DNA of 45,277 nucleotides from Bacteroidales bacterium (GTDB lineage: Bacteria > Bacteroidota > Bacteroidia > Bacteroidales > WRLA01). Made by a program: the position numbers and the translations under genes. Location: assembly GCA_009777825.1 (NCBI GenBank), contig WRLA01000016.1, forward strand, positions 1 to 45,277. Direction: 5' to 3'. The notes beneath the pieces were generated by a model. It was not told the DNA's origin. It made no database searches and saw only the letters and a list, made by a program, of their open reading frames with translations. Below, piece after piece: positions 8,534 through 15,196 of the stretch; the stretch's first letter is position 1, and every line of letters begins with the position of its first letter.

Positions 8534-9370
8534 ATGAACAGAAAACAGTTAGTCGAACAGATTTTCAAAAAACGCTCTTTCCTCTGCATCGGGTTGGACA
8601 GCGAAATAGACAAGATTCCGCAACATCTCCGGCATCTTCCCGATCCGGTGTTCGAGTTCAACAGGCAAATCATTGACGCTACGCACGACCTCGCCGTAGC
8701 CTACAAGCCCAATCTGGCTTTTTACGAATGTAACGGGACGGCTGGATGGGAAAGTCTGAGAAAAACCATGGACTACCTTTCCCAAAAAGCGCCCGACCTC
8801 TTCACCATCGCCGACGCCAAACGCGGCGACATCGGGAATACTTCCAAACAGTATGCCCGCACCTTCTTCGGCGGAAGTCCGGCGTTCAATTTCGACGCCG
8901 TTACAGTGGCGCCCTACATGGGAGAGGACAGTGTGTCGCCCTTCCTGACCTTTGAGAATAAATGGATTATCCTCTTAGCGCTGACTTCCAACAAAGGGGC
9001 TTTCGACTTTCAGTTTCTCGAAGAGAAAAAGAGCGGGAAACGGCTTTTTGAGGAGATTCTAACACGCTCACAACAGTATGGCAATCAGGAGAATATGATG
9101 TACGTCGTCGGGGCGACGCAAGCCGAGATGTTTGCCGATATTCGCAAAATCGTGCCGGATCATTTTCTATTGGTTCCGGGTGTTGGCGCTCAGGGCGGCA
9201 GTTTGGCAGAAGTGTGCAAGTATGGTCTCAACAAAGATTGCGGATTGTTGGTGAACAGTTCACGCGGCATCATCTTCGCTTCCGACAAAGCCGACTTCGC
9301 CGAAAAATCCCGCGCAGAGGCGCTGAAACTGCAAGGGGAGATGGATGGGTTGTTGAGGGAATTATTGTGA
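8534..9370 (+). CDS. pyrF: Orotidine 5'-phosphate decarboxylase
   Basis: OMP decarboxylase of the longer type 2 family, 278 aa. It makes UMP from OMP, the last step of de novo pyrimidine synthesis. Visible motifs are [12 protein letters not shown] at the N-terminus, the active-site [15 protein letters not shown] with the Asp-Lys-Asp catalytic group, and the phosphate-binding [10 protein letters not shown] and NSSRGIIFA near the C-terminus. It follows prfA on the same strand and is followed after 22 bases by the LytTR regulator, so the three may form one transcript. Confidence 0.95.
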   Translation: MNRKQLVEQIFKKRSFLCIGLDSEIDKIPQHLRHLPDPVFEFNRQIIDATHDLAVAYKPNLAFYECNGTAGWESLRKTMDYLSQKAPDLFTIADAKRGDIGNTSKQYARTFFGGSPAFNFDAVTVAPYMGEDSVSPFLTFENKWIILLALTSNKGAFDFQFLEEKKSGKRLFEEILTRSQQYGNQENMMYVVGATQAEMFADIRKIVPDHFLLVPGVGAQGGSLAEVCKYGLNKDCGLLVNSSRGIIFASDKADFAEKSRAEALKLQGEMDGLLRELL

Positions 9371-9392
9371 TTTTGCAGAAATTTTTTTTGCT

Positions 9393-10163
9393 ATGTCCGC
9401 CCCCATCCGTGCCATCATCGTAGAAGACGAGTTTCACCAGCGCGAAACGCTGATACAGAAACTGCGGGAGTATCACCCCGACGTGGCTGTTGTGGCTGCG
9501 TGCGACAGCGCCGAGACGGCGTTGGTCGAAATTGTCCGTAGTCAGCCGCAGTTGATTTTCCTCGACATCCAACTGCCCGGCAAGAATGGATTGTGGCTCG
9601 CCGACCAACTGTCGCAGATGGCGTGTGAGCGTTTCAGTCCGCCGGAAATCATCTTCACCACCGCCTACAGCGACTCGGAGTATCTGCTGAACGCCATCCG
9701 CCTGTCGGCTATTGACTATCTGATAAAGCCGGTACAGATTGAAAGTCTGGCGATAGCCATCAACCGTTTCAGGAAGCGGCAAGAGGCATCCATCTCGCCC
9801 GTCCGCTCGCTAACGGAGACCATGCAGAAAGAGAAGATGTTCCGTTTCAAAAACTTCGGCGGTCTGCTGTTGGTCAAAGCCGAAGACATCGCCTACGTGG
9901 AGGGCGACGGCAACTACTCCGTCATGCACCTTGCCAACGGCGAAACGGAAGAGGTGTTTGAACGATTGGGCGAAATCGAACAGACGCTCTCGTCCGACAA
10001 TGCCTTCGTGCGCGTCGGCAGAAGCGTCATCATCAACAGAAACTACCTCCGCCGTATCAACGCACGGACATCGTCGCTGCACATTGTAACGCCCACCGCC
10101 TCGCATGAGGTGCAGGTGCCGGCGGGGGTGGTGAAGGGGATGAGGGAGGTTTGGGAGATGTGA
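9393..10163 (+). CDS. LytTR-family response regulator
   Basis: A two-component response regulator of the LytR/AgrA type, 256 aa. Residues 6-125 form the receiver: the acidic pair EDE at 11-13, the phosphoacceptor Asp 58 in LIFLDIQLPGKNG, a Thr in IFTTAYSD, and the Lys in YLIKPVQ. Residues ~150-255 form the LytTR DNA-binding domain (AEDIAYVEGDGNYSVMHL, FVRVGRSVIINRNYLRRI). The partner kinase in this phylum is usually adjacent. Here the only candidate is the propeller kinase at 21356-24277, beyond the TA/T9SS array. The last codons (..EM-stop) lie in a GAGATGTGAGATGTG repeat tract, so the extreme C-terminus may have been altered by it. Confidence 0.9.
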   Translation: MSAPIRAIIVEDEFHQRETLIQKLREYHPDVAVVAACDSAETALVEIVRSQPQLIFLDIQLPGKNGLWLADQLSQMACERFSPPEIIFTTAYSDSEYLLNAIRLSAIDYLIKPVQIESLAIAINRFRKRQEASISPVRSLTETMQKEKMFRFKNFGGLLLVKAEDIAYVEGDGNYSVMHLANGETEEVFERLGEIEQTLSSDNAFVRVGRSVIINRNYLRRINARTSSLHIVTPTASHEVQVPAGVVKGMREVWEM

Positions 10164-10246
10164 GATGTGAGATGTGGGATGTGGGATGTGGGATGTGCGA
10201 TGTTAGATATGAGATGTGCGATGTGAGATTGTGCGATGTGAGATTC
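10155..10246. repeat. GATGTG(A/G/C) heptamer tract, family C
   Basis: About 90 bases of degenerate 7-bp units (gagatgt, gggatgt, gcgatgt) starting inside the last codons of the response regulator. The same heptamer occurs at 13927-14041, 14128-14206, 17079-17215, 20289-20400 and 28308-28347. The tract ends just before the promoter of the next TA module. Confidence 0.75.
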
Positions 10247-10263
10247 AGTTATTAAAAAAGATG

Positions 10264-10271
10264 TATCTTTG
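10264..10271 (+). promoter_or_regulatory. -7 promoter element TATCTTTG for a TA operon
   Basis: TATCTTTG lies 25 bases before the antitoxin ATG at 10297. Confidence 0.65.
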
Positions 10272-10296
10272 CAATCAACTTAAAACAGTAAGCGTT

Positions 10297-10497
10297 ATGA
10301 CAGTAACAAGCAGTAAAGAGGTTATTTCCAATCAAGGGGATTACTTTGATTGGGCAGTAGAAGATGAGGTATCTATTCAAGAACCCCAGCGGGTATATTA
10401 TGAACCCGATGAGGACTTTTACAGGTCTATTTCGGCAGACGAGCTTTTGAAAAGAATATATAAGGACATCGAAAGGAAATACACAAATTACAGATAA
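10297..10497 (+). CDS. Antitoxin-like protein, shortened
   Basis: A 66-aa probable antitoxin, paralogous to the 87-aa protein at 713. The start MTVTSSKEVISNQ and the C-terminal YYEPDEDFYRSISADELL match that protein, but about 22 central residues are missing. The ATG at 10297 is chosen over an upstream in-frame start at 10216 because the latter lies in the heptamer repeat, before the promoter. The stop is immediately followed by the toxin ATG, so the two are co-translated. Whether the shortened form still neutralises the toxin is unknown; the longer paralogue could do it in trans. Confidence 0.65.
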   Translation: MTVTSSKEVISNQGDYFDWAVEDEVSIQEPQRVYYEPDEDFYRSISADELLKRIYKDIERKYTNYR

Positions 10498-10830
10498 ATG
10501 AATGTAATATTTCTACCGGAAGTACAAAAATATTATGGCCATCTCGAACAAATTCTTTACGAAAATGGTTATTTTGGGTTTATGGAATCATCTAAGCGAT
10601 ATGTCAAAGAATTAGTTGACGACATCAAAACCAACTTACCCACAAAACCACACCGTCCCGCACCCCGCTATTTCGACAGATACGGACAAAACATGGAATA
10701 CGCCGTCTTCAAAAAAAGCAAACGCACGCAATGGTACGTGTTTTTCAGAGTGTATAGGGAAAATGACGAAGACTTTTACCAAGTACGCTACATCGCCAAT
10801 AATCACACCGTCGCTCAATATTTGGGGTAA
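10498..10830 (+). CDS. Toxin-like protein of a type II TA pair
   Basis: A 110-aa basic protein placed directly after the antitoxin with no gap. Size, charge and the strand pattern at the end (AVFKKSKRTQWYVFFRVY, YQVRYIANNHTVAQYLG) suggest the RelE/ParE-like fold, whose members cleave mRNA on the ribosome or poison gyrase. I do not see a diagnostic catalytic set, so the class is inferred from context. It is the only full-length copy in the window; the copy at 973 is reduced to 30 codons. Confidence 0.65.
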   Translation: MNVIFLPEVQKYYGHLEQILYENGYFGFMESSKRYVKELVDDIKTNLPTKPHRPAPRYFDRYGQNMEYAVFKKSKRTQWYVFFRVYRENDEDFYQVRYIANNHTVAQYLG

Positions 10831-11163
10831 AGTTACGGATTACCGTTTTCGCACTTCGTTTTTTTACCACAAAGGTTCACAAAGATATTCAGCACAGAGG
10901 CACAGGGTTCACAGAGTTGCACAGAGATTTTCCCTTGCGCCCTTTGCGGCTCCCTTTGCGCCCCTGTGTTAAAATTCCCCTCCTTTGGAGGGGGCAGGGG
11001 GTGGTTTCAAACGCAGAGGCGCAAAGGTTTTACGCAAAGGACGCTGATGGACATGATTCTTTGCGGTTTCTTTGCGATGAAAGAGTTTGTTTTTATTGGG
11101 GTTTTTTCAAAATTCATTACCCAGTTATTCAGTTATTCAGTTATTCAATTATTCAGTTATTCA
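10831..11163. repeat. Repeat-filled gap: A-type element, G/C hairpin and ttattcag array
   Basis: This 480-base gap holds no supported gene. From 10846 comes an element beginning CGCACTTCG then accacaaagg, with CAGCACAGAGGCACAGGG and ccctttgcgg words. A close relative lies at 14866-15006, also right after a toxin gene, and a shorter one at 41098-41190. At 10977-11004 there is a CCCCTCCTTTGGAGGGG hairpin. At 11122-11166 there are about five tandem copies of the octamer TTATTCAG, also found at 17932-17955 and 21311-21346. Confidence 0.7.
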
Positions 11164-11280
11164 GTTTCGTGTATAAATCCGCCCAATTCGTGTACGCCAG
11201 CGCCAAGTTCGTAAAAAACACCGTTTTGCGCTTGTTTGGAATGGTTTTCTTGCTGTACCTTTGCCCAAAATTTTAGATAA
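11164..11280 (+). promoter_or_regulatory. Shared 117-bp promoter segment, copy 1
   Basis: The first of three nearly identical segments (others at 15062 and 17955), each just before a large T9SS gene. It starts GTTTCGTGTATAAATCCGCC and includes cgccagcgccaagttcg. It ends with the -7 element TACCTTTG at 11256-11263 and an ATTTTAGAT leader. The identity extends far beyond a core promoter, so the three genes are probably co-regulated or were duplicated with it. Confidence 0.8.
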
Positions 11281-11312
11281 ATTATTAATAATAACTTAAA
11301 AGATTTTGAGAG

Positions 11313-14126
11313 ATGAATGTAAAATTTAGTACAGTTTTAAAAATTAGCGCCATGAAGAGAGTCTGTTTATTATCGGGTTTGGTGATGCTCGCTTTTTCGT
11401 TGTTTGCGGGCTATCTTAAGAATTTTCCCATTACGGTAACGCAGCCGGACGGGAGTGTGGTGAATTGCTTTGTAACCGGCGACGAGTACTACAACTGGGT
11501 ACACGACGAGAACGGCTTTACGCTGATTCGCGACCCGCAAACCGGCGTCGTGGTCTATGCCATGTTGCAGGATGATGAGTTAGTGTCAACCGGCTATCGG
11601 GTGGGAAGCGTTGACCCGGCGTCGCTTGGATTGGAACCGGAGATTAACATCTCGGCAGAAAAACGAAAACAACTGCGACAAGAGTTTTTGGAACATAAAC
11701 CGAAAAAAGAGACCAAAGAGCATGACAGCACGACAGGATCTGTCCGAACTGCCGGAACGCTGAACAATATCGTCATCTACATCCGTTTTTCCGACGACAG
11801 CGAGTTTCAGCCAAAAGCCAATACCTACCAGGACTGGTTTAACAAAGATGCGGACAACTTCTCCTCCCTCTACAGGTATTTCAAATCGCTTTCGAATGAA
11901 AAATTGTTTATTTCCACTACATTTTACCCGACTGCTTCGGGAAATACCATTCTTTCTTATCAGGACAGTTATCCGCGCTCTTATTTTCAGCCTTACAACG
12001 CCTCTTCTAATCCCAACGGCTATCAGGGCGGCGACAGCGGGAATGAACGCAGAGACAGGGAACATCAGTTGTTGAAACGTGCCATAGATGCGGTGCGCAG
12101 TCAGATTCCTCCGTCGCTGAACCTTGATTGTAACAACGACGGCGAAGTGGATAACGTCTGCTTTGTTGTTCGCGGCGGCGCGGGCGGCTGGAATTCGATT
12201 TTGTGGCCCCATCAGTGGTATTTATACTCGCTGAACGTAACCCTCAACGGGAAACGGGTGATGATTTATAACTTTCAGGTGGAGACGGTTTTTGACCAAC
12301 AGGGAGCAAGTGTGCTGGCACACGAGATGTTTCACTCGTTGGGCGCACCCGACCTGTATCGTTATGTGAATGAGAACATAGACCCCGTCGGTCCGTGGGA
12401 TTTGATGAACATGAACGCAACGCCTCCGCAATCAAGCGCGGCGTATATGCGGCTCAAATATGGCGGATGGCTCAACAACATCCCCGAAATCACACAGCCC
12501 GGAACCTATACCTTAAATAATGTGTGGTCGGCAACGAACAACGCCTATAAAATCGCCTCTCCCAATTCGTCCAGCGAGTATTTTGTCATCGAATATCGGG
12601 ACAAGAACGTTTATTGGGACTCCGCCCTGCCGGGGAGCGGACTGATTATCTACCGCGTCAACACCCTTGCCGAAGGCAATATGGACGGTCCGCCGGACGA
12701 GGTCTATATCTTCCGTCCGGGTGGAAACAATAACAATACCGATGGCAACATCAACAACGCCTTTTTTTCGAGCCAAGCCGGACGTACCGTATTCAATGAT
12801 AGCAGCAATCCGCCCTGTTTTCTCTCCAATAACCAACCCGGAGGCATCTCTATCTCCAACATCAGCGCCTCCGGCGGGACAACCATGAGTTTTGAACTCT
12901 CCGACGCCGGAGCCTGCCCGGGTCCTTCCAACATGACCGTGAACTATACATCCGACTGCAACGCCCAAATATCATGGAACGCACCGAATACAAAAACTAT
13001 AGGCATCACGCCGGAAACCGACAGAGGCGATGAAATCGTTTTCAACAACTTTCCTGTTGCCGGTGCAACACTTCTGTCGGAAGCCCATAACGAAAACACG
13101 AAGTTCTCACACAACTTCGCAATGACAGGTGGCGAGCCTTATGATGCGTCCGACCGAGCCTCCGGCTGGCTCGGCTGGTGCGGACCACTGTATGACGCCA
13201 TCGGAACCGGCGGACAGGTAGAGTTTATCGTCGCAGCGCGTTTTGTGCCGTCCGACTTAGCCACTGCGGGCATAAAAACCGGCGACGTGATTACGAAGAT
13301 GCGGTTTGTGCCTGCTCATGTCTCTTACATCGCCGCCGTAACACTCGCCATCTATCAAGGCGGGAGTTCCCCGACAAACCCCGGCGCATTGGTCTGTCAG
13401 CAAGATGTAACACAAAACCTGCTCGAACAACAGCATAACGAGATAACACTGAATACTCCTTACGCCATTAACGCCTCTCAGGAGTTGTGGATCGGCTACT
13501 ATGTGGCGACCTACGGCGGCTATCCGGCAGGCTGCGACGCAGGTCCGAGCGTGGTTGGAAAAGGCGACTTGATATATCTTAATAATGCGTGGTCAAACCT
13601 GCTCACCGTAACCAACTTTACCGTATCCGCCAACTGGAACATCGAAGCTTTCGTCATCACCGGCGGAACGGAAGATACCAAGTATAACGTTTACCGAGAT
13701 GGCGTCCTCGTGGCATCCAACATCGCCGAAACCTCCTACACGGATAGCGGCTTCTCCCCGTATGCCAACCATACATGGTCGGTGCGGGCAACATGCAGCG
13801 GCGGCGGCGAATCCGCCGTCGCAAGCGTAACAAAGGAGAGTTGCGTGGTGGGGATTGAAGCCCCCCCAAGCCCCCCCGAAGGGGGGGATGTGCGGGTCTA
13901 TCCCAATCCGACGAGCGGGTTGATAATGATATGCGATGTGCGATGTGCGATATGCGACATTGCCATCTTCGATGTGATGGGACGTGCCGTTGTGGTTGCC
14001 CAATCGCACATCGAAAATCGCACATCGCAAATCGCACTTGATTTATCAAATCTCCCCGCCGGTGTCTATTTCATCCGAATAACGACCGCCGACGGCGTGG
14101 TAACGCGGAAGGTGGTGAAGGAATAG
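11313..14126 (+). CDS. M6-family metalloprotease with T9SS sorting domain
   Basis: A secreted zinc protease of 937 aa. The signal peptide is near residues 14-33 (MKRVCLLSGLVMLAFSLFAG), and the ATG at 11352 is an alternative start. An N-terminal pro-region (to ~130) precedes an M6 catalytic domain with the extended zinc motif HEMFHSLGAPDLY at about residue 336. Next come FN3-like or adhesin-like beta domains (CPGPSNMTVNYTSDCNAQIS; later YNVYRDGVLVASNIAETSYT, as in gingipain-type adhesins). The T9SS sorting domain follows from ~863 (VYPNPTSG ... LPAGVYFIRI ... RKVVKE). It should cross the outer membrane and degrade extracellular protein. Oddities: a C7/C7/G7 hairpin just before the sorting domain, and a sorting domain partly written in the heptamer repeat, which gives it several Cys. 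Confidence 0.88.
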   Translation: MNVKFSTVLKISAMKRVCLLSGLVMLAFSLFAGYLKNFPITVTQPDGSVVNCFVTGDEYYNWVHDENGFTLIRDPQTGVVVYAMLQDDELVSTGYRVGSVDPASLGLEPEINISAEKRKQLRQEFLEHKPKKETKEHDSTTGSVRTAGTLNNIVIYIRFSDDSEFQPKANTYQDWFNKDADNFSSLYRYFKSLSNEKLFISTTFYPTASGNTILSYQDSYPRSYFQPYNASSNPNGYQGGDSGNERRDREHQLLKRAIDAVRSQIPPSLNLDCNNDGEVDNVCFVVRGGAGGWNSILWPHQWYLYSLNVTLNGKRVMIYNFQVETVFDQQGASVLAHEMFHSLGAPDLYRYVNENIDPVGPWDLMNMNATPPQSSAAYMRLKYGGWLNNIPEITQPGTYTLNNVWSATNNAYKIASPNSSSEYFVIEYRDKNVYWDSALPGSGLIIYRVNTLAEGNMDGPPDEVYIFRPGGNNNNTDGNINNAFFSSQAGRTVFNDSSNPPCFLSNNQPGGISISNISASGGTTMSFELSDAGACPGPSNMTVNYTSDCNAQISWNAPNTKTIGITPETDRGDEIVFNNFPVAGATLLSEAHNENTKFSHNFAMTGGEPYDASDRASGWLGWCGPLYDAIGTGGQVEFIVAARFVPSDLATAGIKTGDVITKMRFVPAHVSYIAAVTLAIYQGGSSPTNPGALVCQQDVTQNLLEQQHNEITLNTPYAINASQELWIGYYVATYGGYPAGCDAGPSVVGKGDLIYLNNAWSNLLTVTNFTVSANWNIEAFVITGGTEDTKYNVYRDGVLVASNIAETSYTDSGFSPYANHTWSVRATCSGGGESAVASVTKESCVVGIEAPPSPPEGGDVRVYPNPTSGLIMICDVRCAICDIAIFDVMGRAVVVAQSHIENRTSQIALDLSNLPAGVYFIRITTADGVVTRKVVKE
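13860..13889. repeat. In-frame C7/C7/G7 tract with GAA-loop hairpin
   Basis: Seven C at 13861-13867, AAG, seven C at 13871-13877, GAA, seven G at 13881-13887. The second and third runs form a perfect 7-bp stem with a GAA loop. It encodes APPSPPEGGD directly before the sorting domain. Homopolymer runs of this length are prone to slippage. Confidence 0.8.
13927..14041. repeat. Heptamer palindrome inside the sorting-domain coding region
   Basis: The left arm (from 13928, TATGCGATGTGCGATGTGCG) and right arm (14001-14039, AATCGCACATCGAAAATCGC...) are inverted relative to each other and made of the 7-bp unit seen at 10155 and 28308. They flank the ordinary sorting-domain core IAIFDVMGRAVVV. The left arm reads ICDVRCAICD and the right arm SHIENRTSQIA. 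Confidence 0.75.
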
Positions 14127-14127
14127 A

Positions 14128-14206
14128 TTTGCGATTGTGCGATGTGAGATATGAGACATCGTCTTGTGTCTCACATCTCATAATCTCACATCGCACATCG
14201 CAGTTG
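14128..14206. repeat. Large palindrome after the metalloprotease gene
   Basis: Two arms made of heptamer units, gcgattgtgcgatgtgagat and its inverse ending catcgcacatcgc, separated by about 8 bases. It starts two bases after the stop codon. It could fold as a transcript end, although no T-run follows. Confidence 0.65.
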
Positions 14207-14207
14207 T

Positions 14208-14264
14208 CTGAACTGTGATTTTAATGATGACCATGATTCAGTTATTCAAAAAGTCGTATCTTTG
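14208..14264 (+). promoter_or_regulatory. Repeat F copy 1 with TATCTTTG promoter before a TA operon
   Basis: TCTGAACTGTGATTTTAATG followed by a gatgaccatgatt word, one ttattca unit, and AAAAAGTCGTATCTTTGC. The -7 element TATCTTTG is at 14257-14264. The same block stands at 20490-20562 before another, unrelated TA pair, and part of it again at 21240-21280. Confidence 0.65.
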
Positions 14265-14293
14265 CCGCGTAGTTTTAACAAAGGAAGAATACT

Positions 14294-14536
14294 ATGACAA
14301 CGATGATAGTTAGCATCAAAAAAAATGCAGATATTAGACATATTGCCACTGCCGTGAGCCAACTCAAGGGAGTTGCACAAGTTAAGATGCAGAATGAGAC
14401 AGCGTTTGAACGCATTTCCGGATTGCCATATACACATGAAGAACGCCTCTTGGATATTTACATGGCAGAGGAAGATATTCGCTCCGGCAGAGTTTATTCA
14501 ACAGAAGAAGTTCGCACAATGTTCCCTATATCATGA
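14294..14536 (+). CDS. Antitoxin of a ParE/RelE-type TA module
   Basis: An 80-aa protein whose stop overlaps the toxin start as ATGA. The N-terminal half (MTTMIVSIKKNADIRHIATAVSQLKGVAQVK) looks like the small ferredoxin-like/DNA-binding start seen in many Bacteroidota antitoxins. The C-terminal half is acidic (DIYMAEEDIRSGRVYSTEEV), as expected for the toxin-binding tail. Function is inferred mainly from position. Confidence 0.7.
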   Translation: MTTMIVSIKKNADIRHIATAVSQLKGVAQVKMQNETAFERISGLPYTHEERLLDIYMAEEDIRSGRVYSTEEVRTMFPIS

Positions 14537-14844
14537 AACTGTATTATTCTCTGAAAGCGACCCAAGCGCTTAATAATATTTATGAGTTTCTCATCCAAAA
14601 AAGCAATCGTGCTGCTGTAATTATACACAACGAGATTCTTGACGAGATAGATAAATTGCTTCTGTTTCCGCAAATGGGACCCATTGAATCAGAATTGAAA
14701 GATAGAACATTGGAATATCGTTCATTGGTTGTTTGTCGTACTTATAAAGTTATTTATCGTATAGAAAAACAGACGATTTACATTGTTACTATTTGGGATT
14801 GTCGTCGCGACCCGTCGAGATTGCGGCAAGAGATTCCGAAATAG
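14533..14844 (+). CDS. RelE/ParE-family toxin
   Basis: A 103-aa toxin of the RelE/ParE superfamily. It has the N-terminal S.KATQALNNIYEFL helix and the typical C-terminal sheet EYRSLVVCRTYKVIYRIE ... IYIVTIWDCRRDPSRL. ParE members poison DNA gyrase and RelE members cleave mRNA; the I(W/F)..RR(D/N)P ending fits ParE more closely. It forms an operon with the overlapping antitoxin and is followed by the A-type repeat at 14866. Confidence 0.82.
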   Translation: MKLYYSLKATQALNNIYEFLIQKSNRAAVIIHNEILDEIDKLLLFPQMGPIESELKDRTLEYRSLVVCRTYKVIYRIEKQTIYIVTIWDCRRDPSRLRQEIPK

Positions 14845-15061
14845 AAATCGGCGCAAGCGTCCTCACCAGCATCTATTTCGCACCTCGTTTTTTTACCACA
14901 GAATTACACAGAGATTTTCCCTTGCGCCCCCTTGCGGCTTCGTCCTTTGCGCCCTTGCGTTAAAAATTCAAACGCAGAGGCGCAAAGGTTTTACGCAAAG
15001 GACGCTATAGCATCTTACGGTCTTACCATCTTCCAGTCTTCCAGTCTTCCGGTCTTTTTCA
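14845..15061. repeat. A-type repeat gap after the ParE toxin
   Basis: No gene is seen between the toxin and the shared promoter segment. From 14866 the sequence repeats the 10846 element (CGCACCTCG, accacaga, cagagattttcccttgcgcc) and continues with aaacgcagaggcgcaaagg up to 15006. Then come short tandem copies of ttccagtc at 15028-15050. Confidence 0.65.
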
Positions 15062-15178
15062 GTTTCGTGTATAAATCCGCCCACTTCGTGTACGCCAGCG
15101 CCAAGTTCGTAAAAAACGCCGTTTTGCGCTTGTTTGGAGTGGTTTTCTTGCTGTACCTTTGCCCAAAATTTTAGATTA
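15062..15178 (+). promoter_or_regulatory. Shared 117-bp promoter segment, copy 2
   Basis: Second copy of the segment at 11164, with the -7 element TACCTTTG at 15154-15161 and the same ATTTTAGAT leader. Only scattered single-base differences are seen. It drives the repeat protein that starts at 15197. Confidence 0.8.
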
Positions 15179-15196
15179 ATTAAATACCTGTTAAAA

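Noticed and set aside
10831..11163. Short open frames after the toxin (up to ~119 codons) as genes
   Set aside because: They are made of repeat DNA, overlap each other in different frames and run into the promoter segment.
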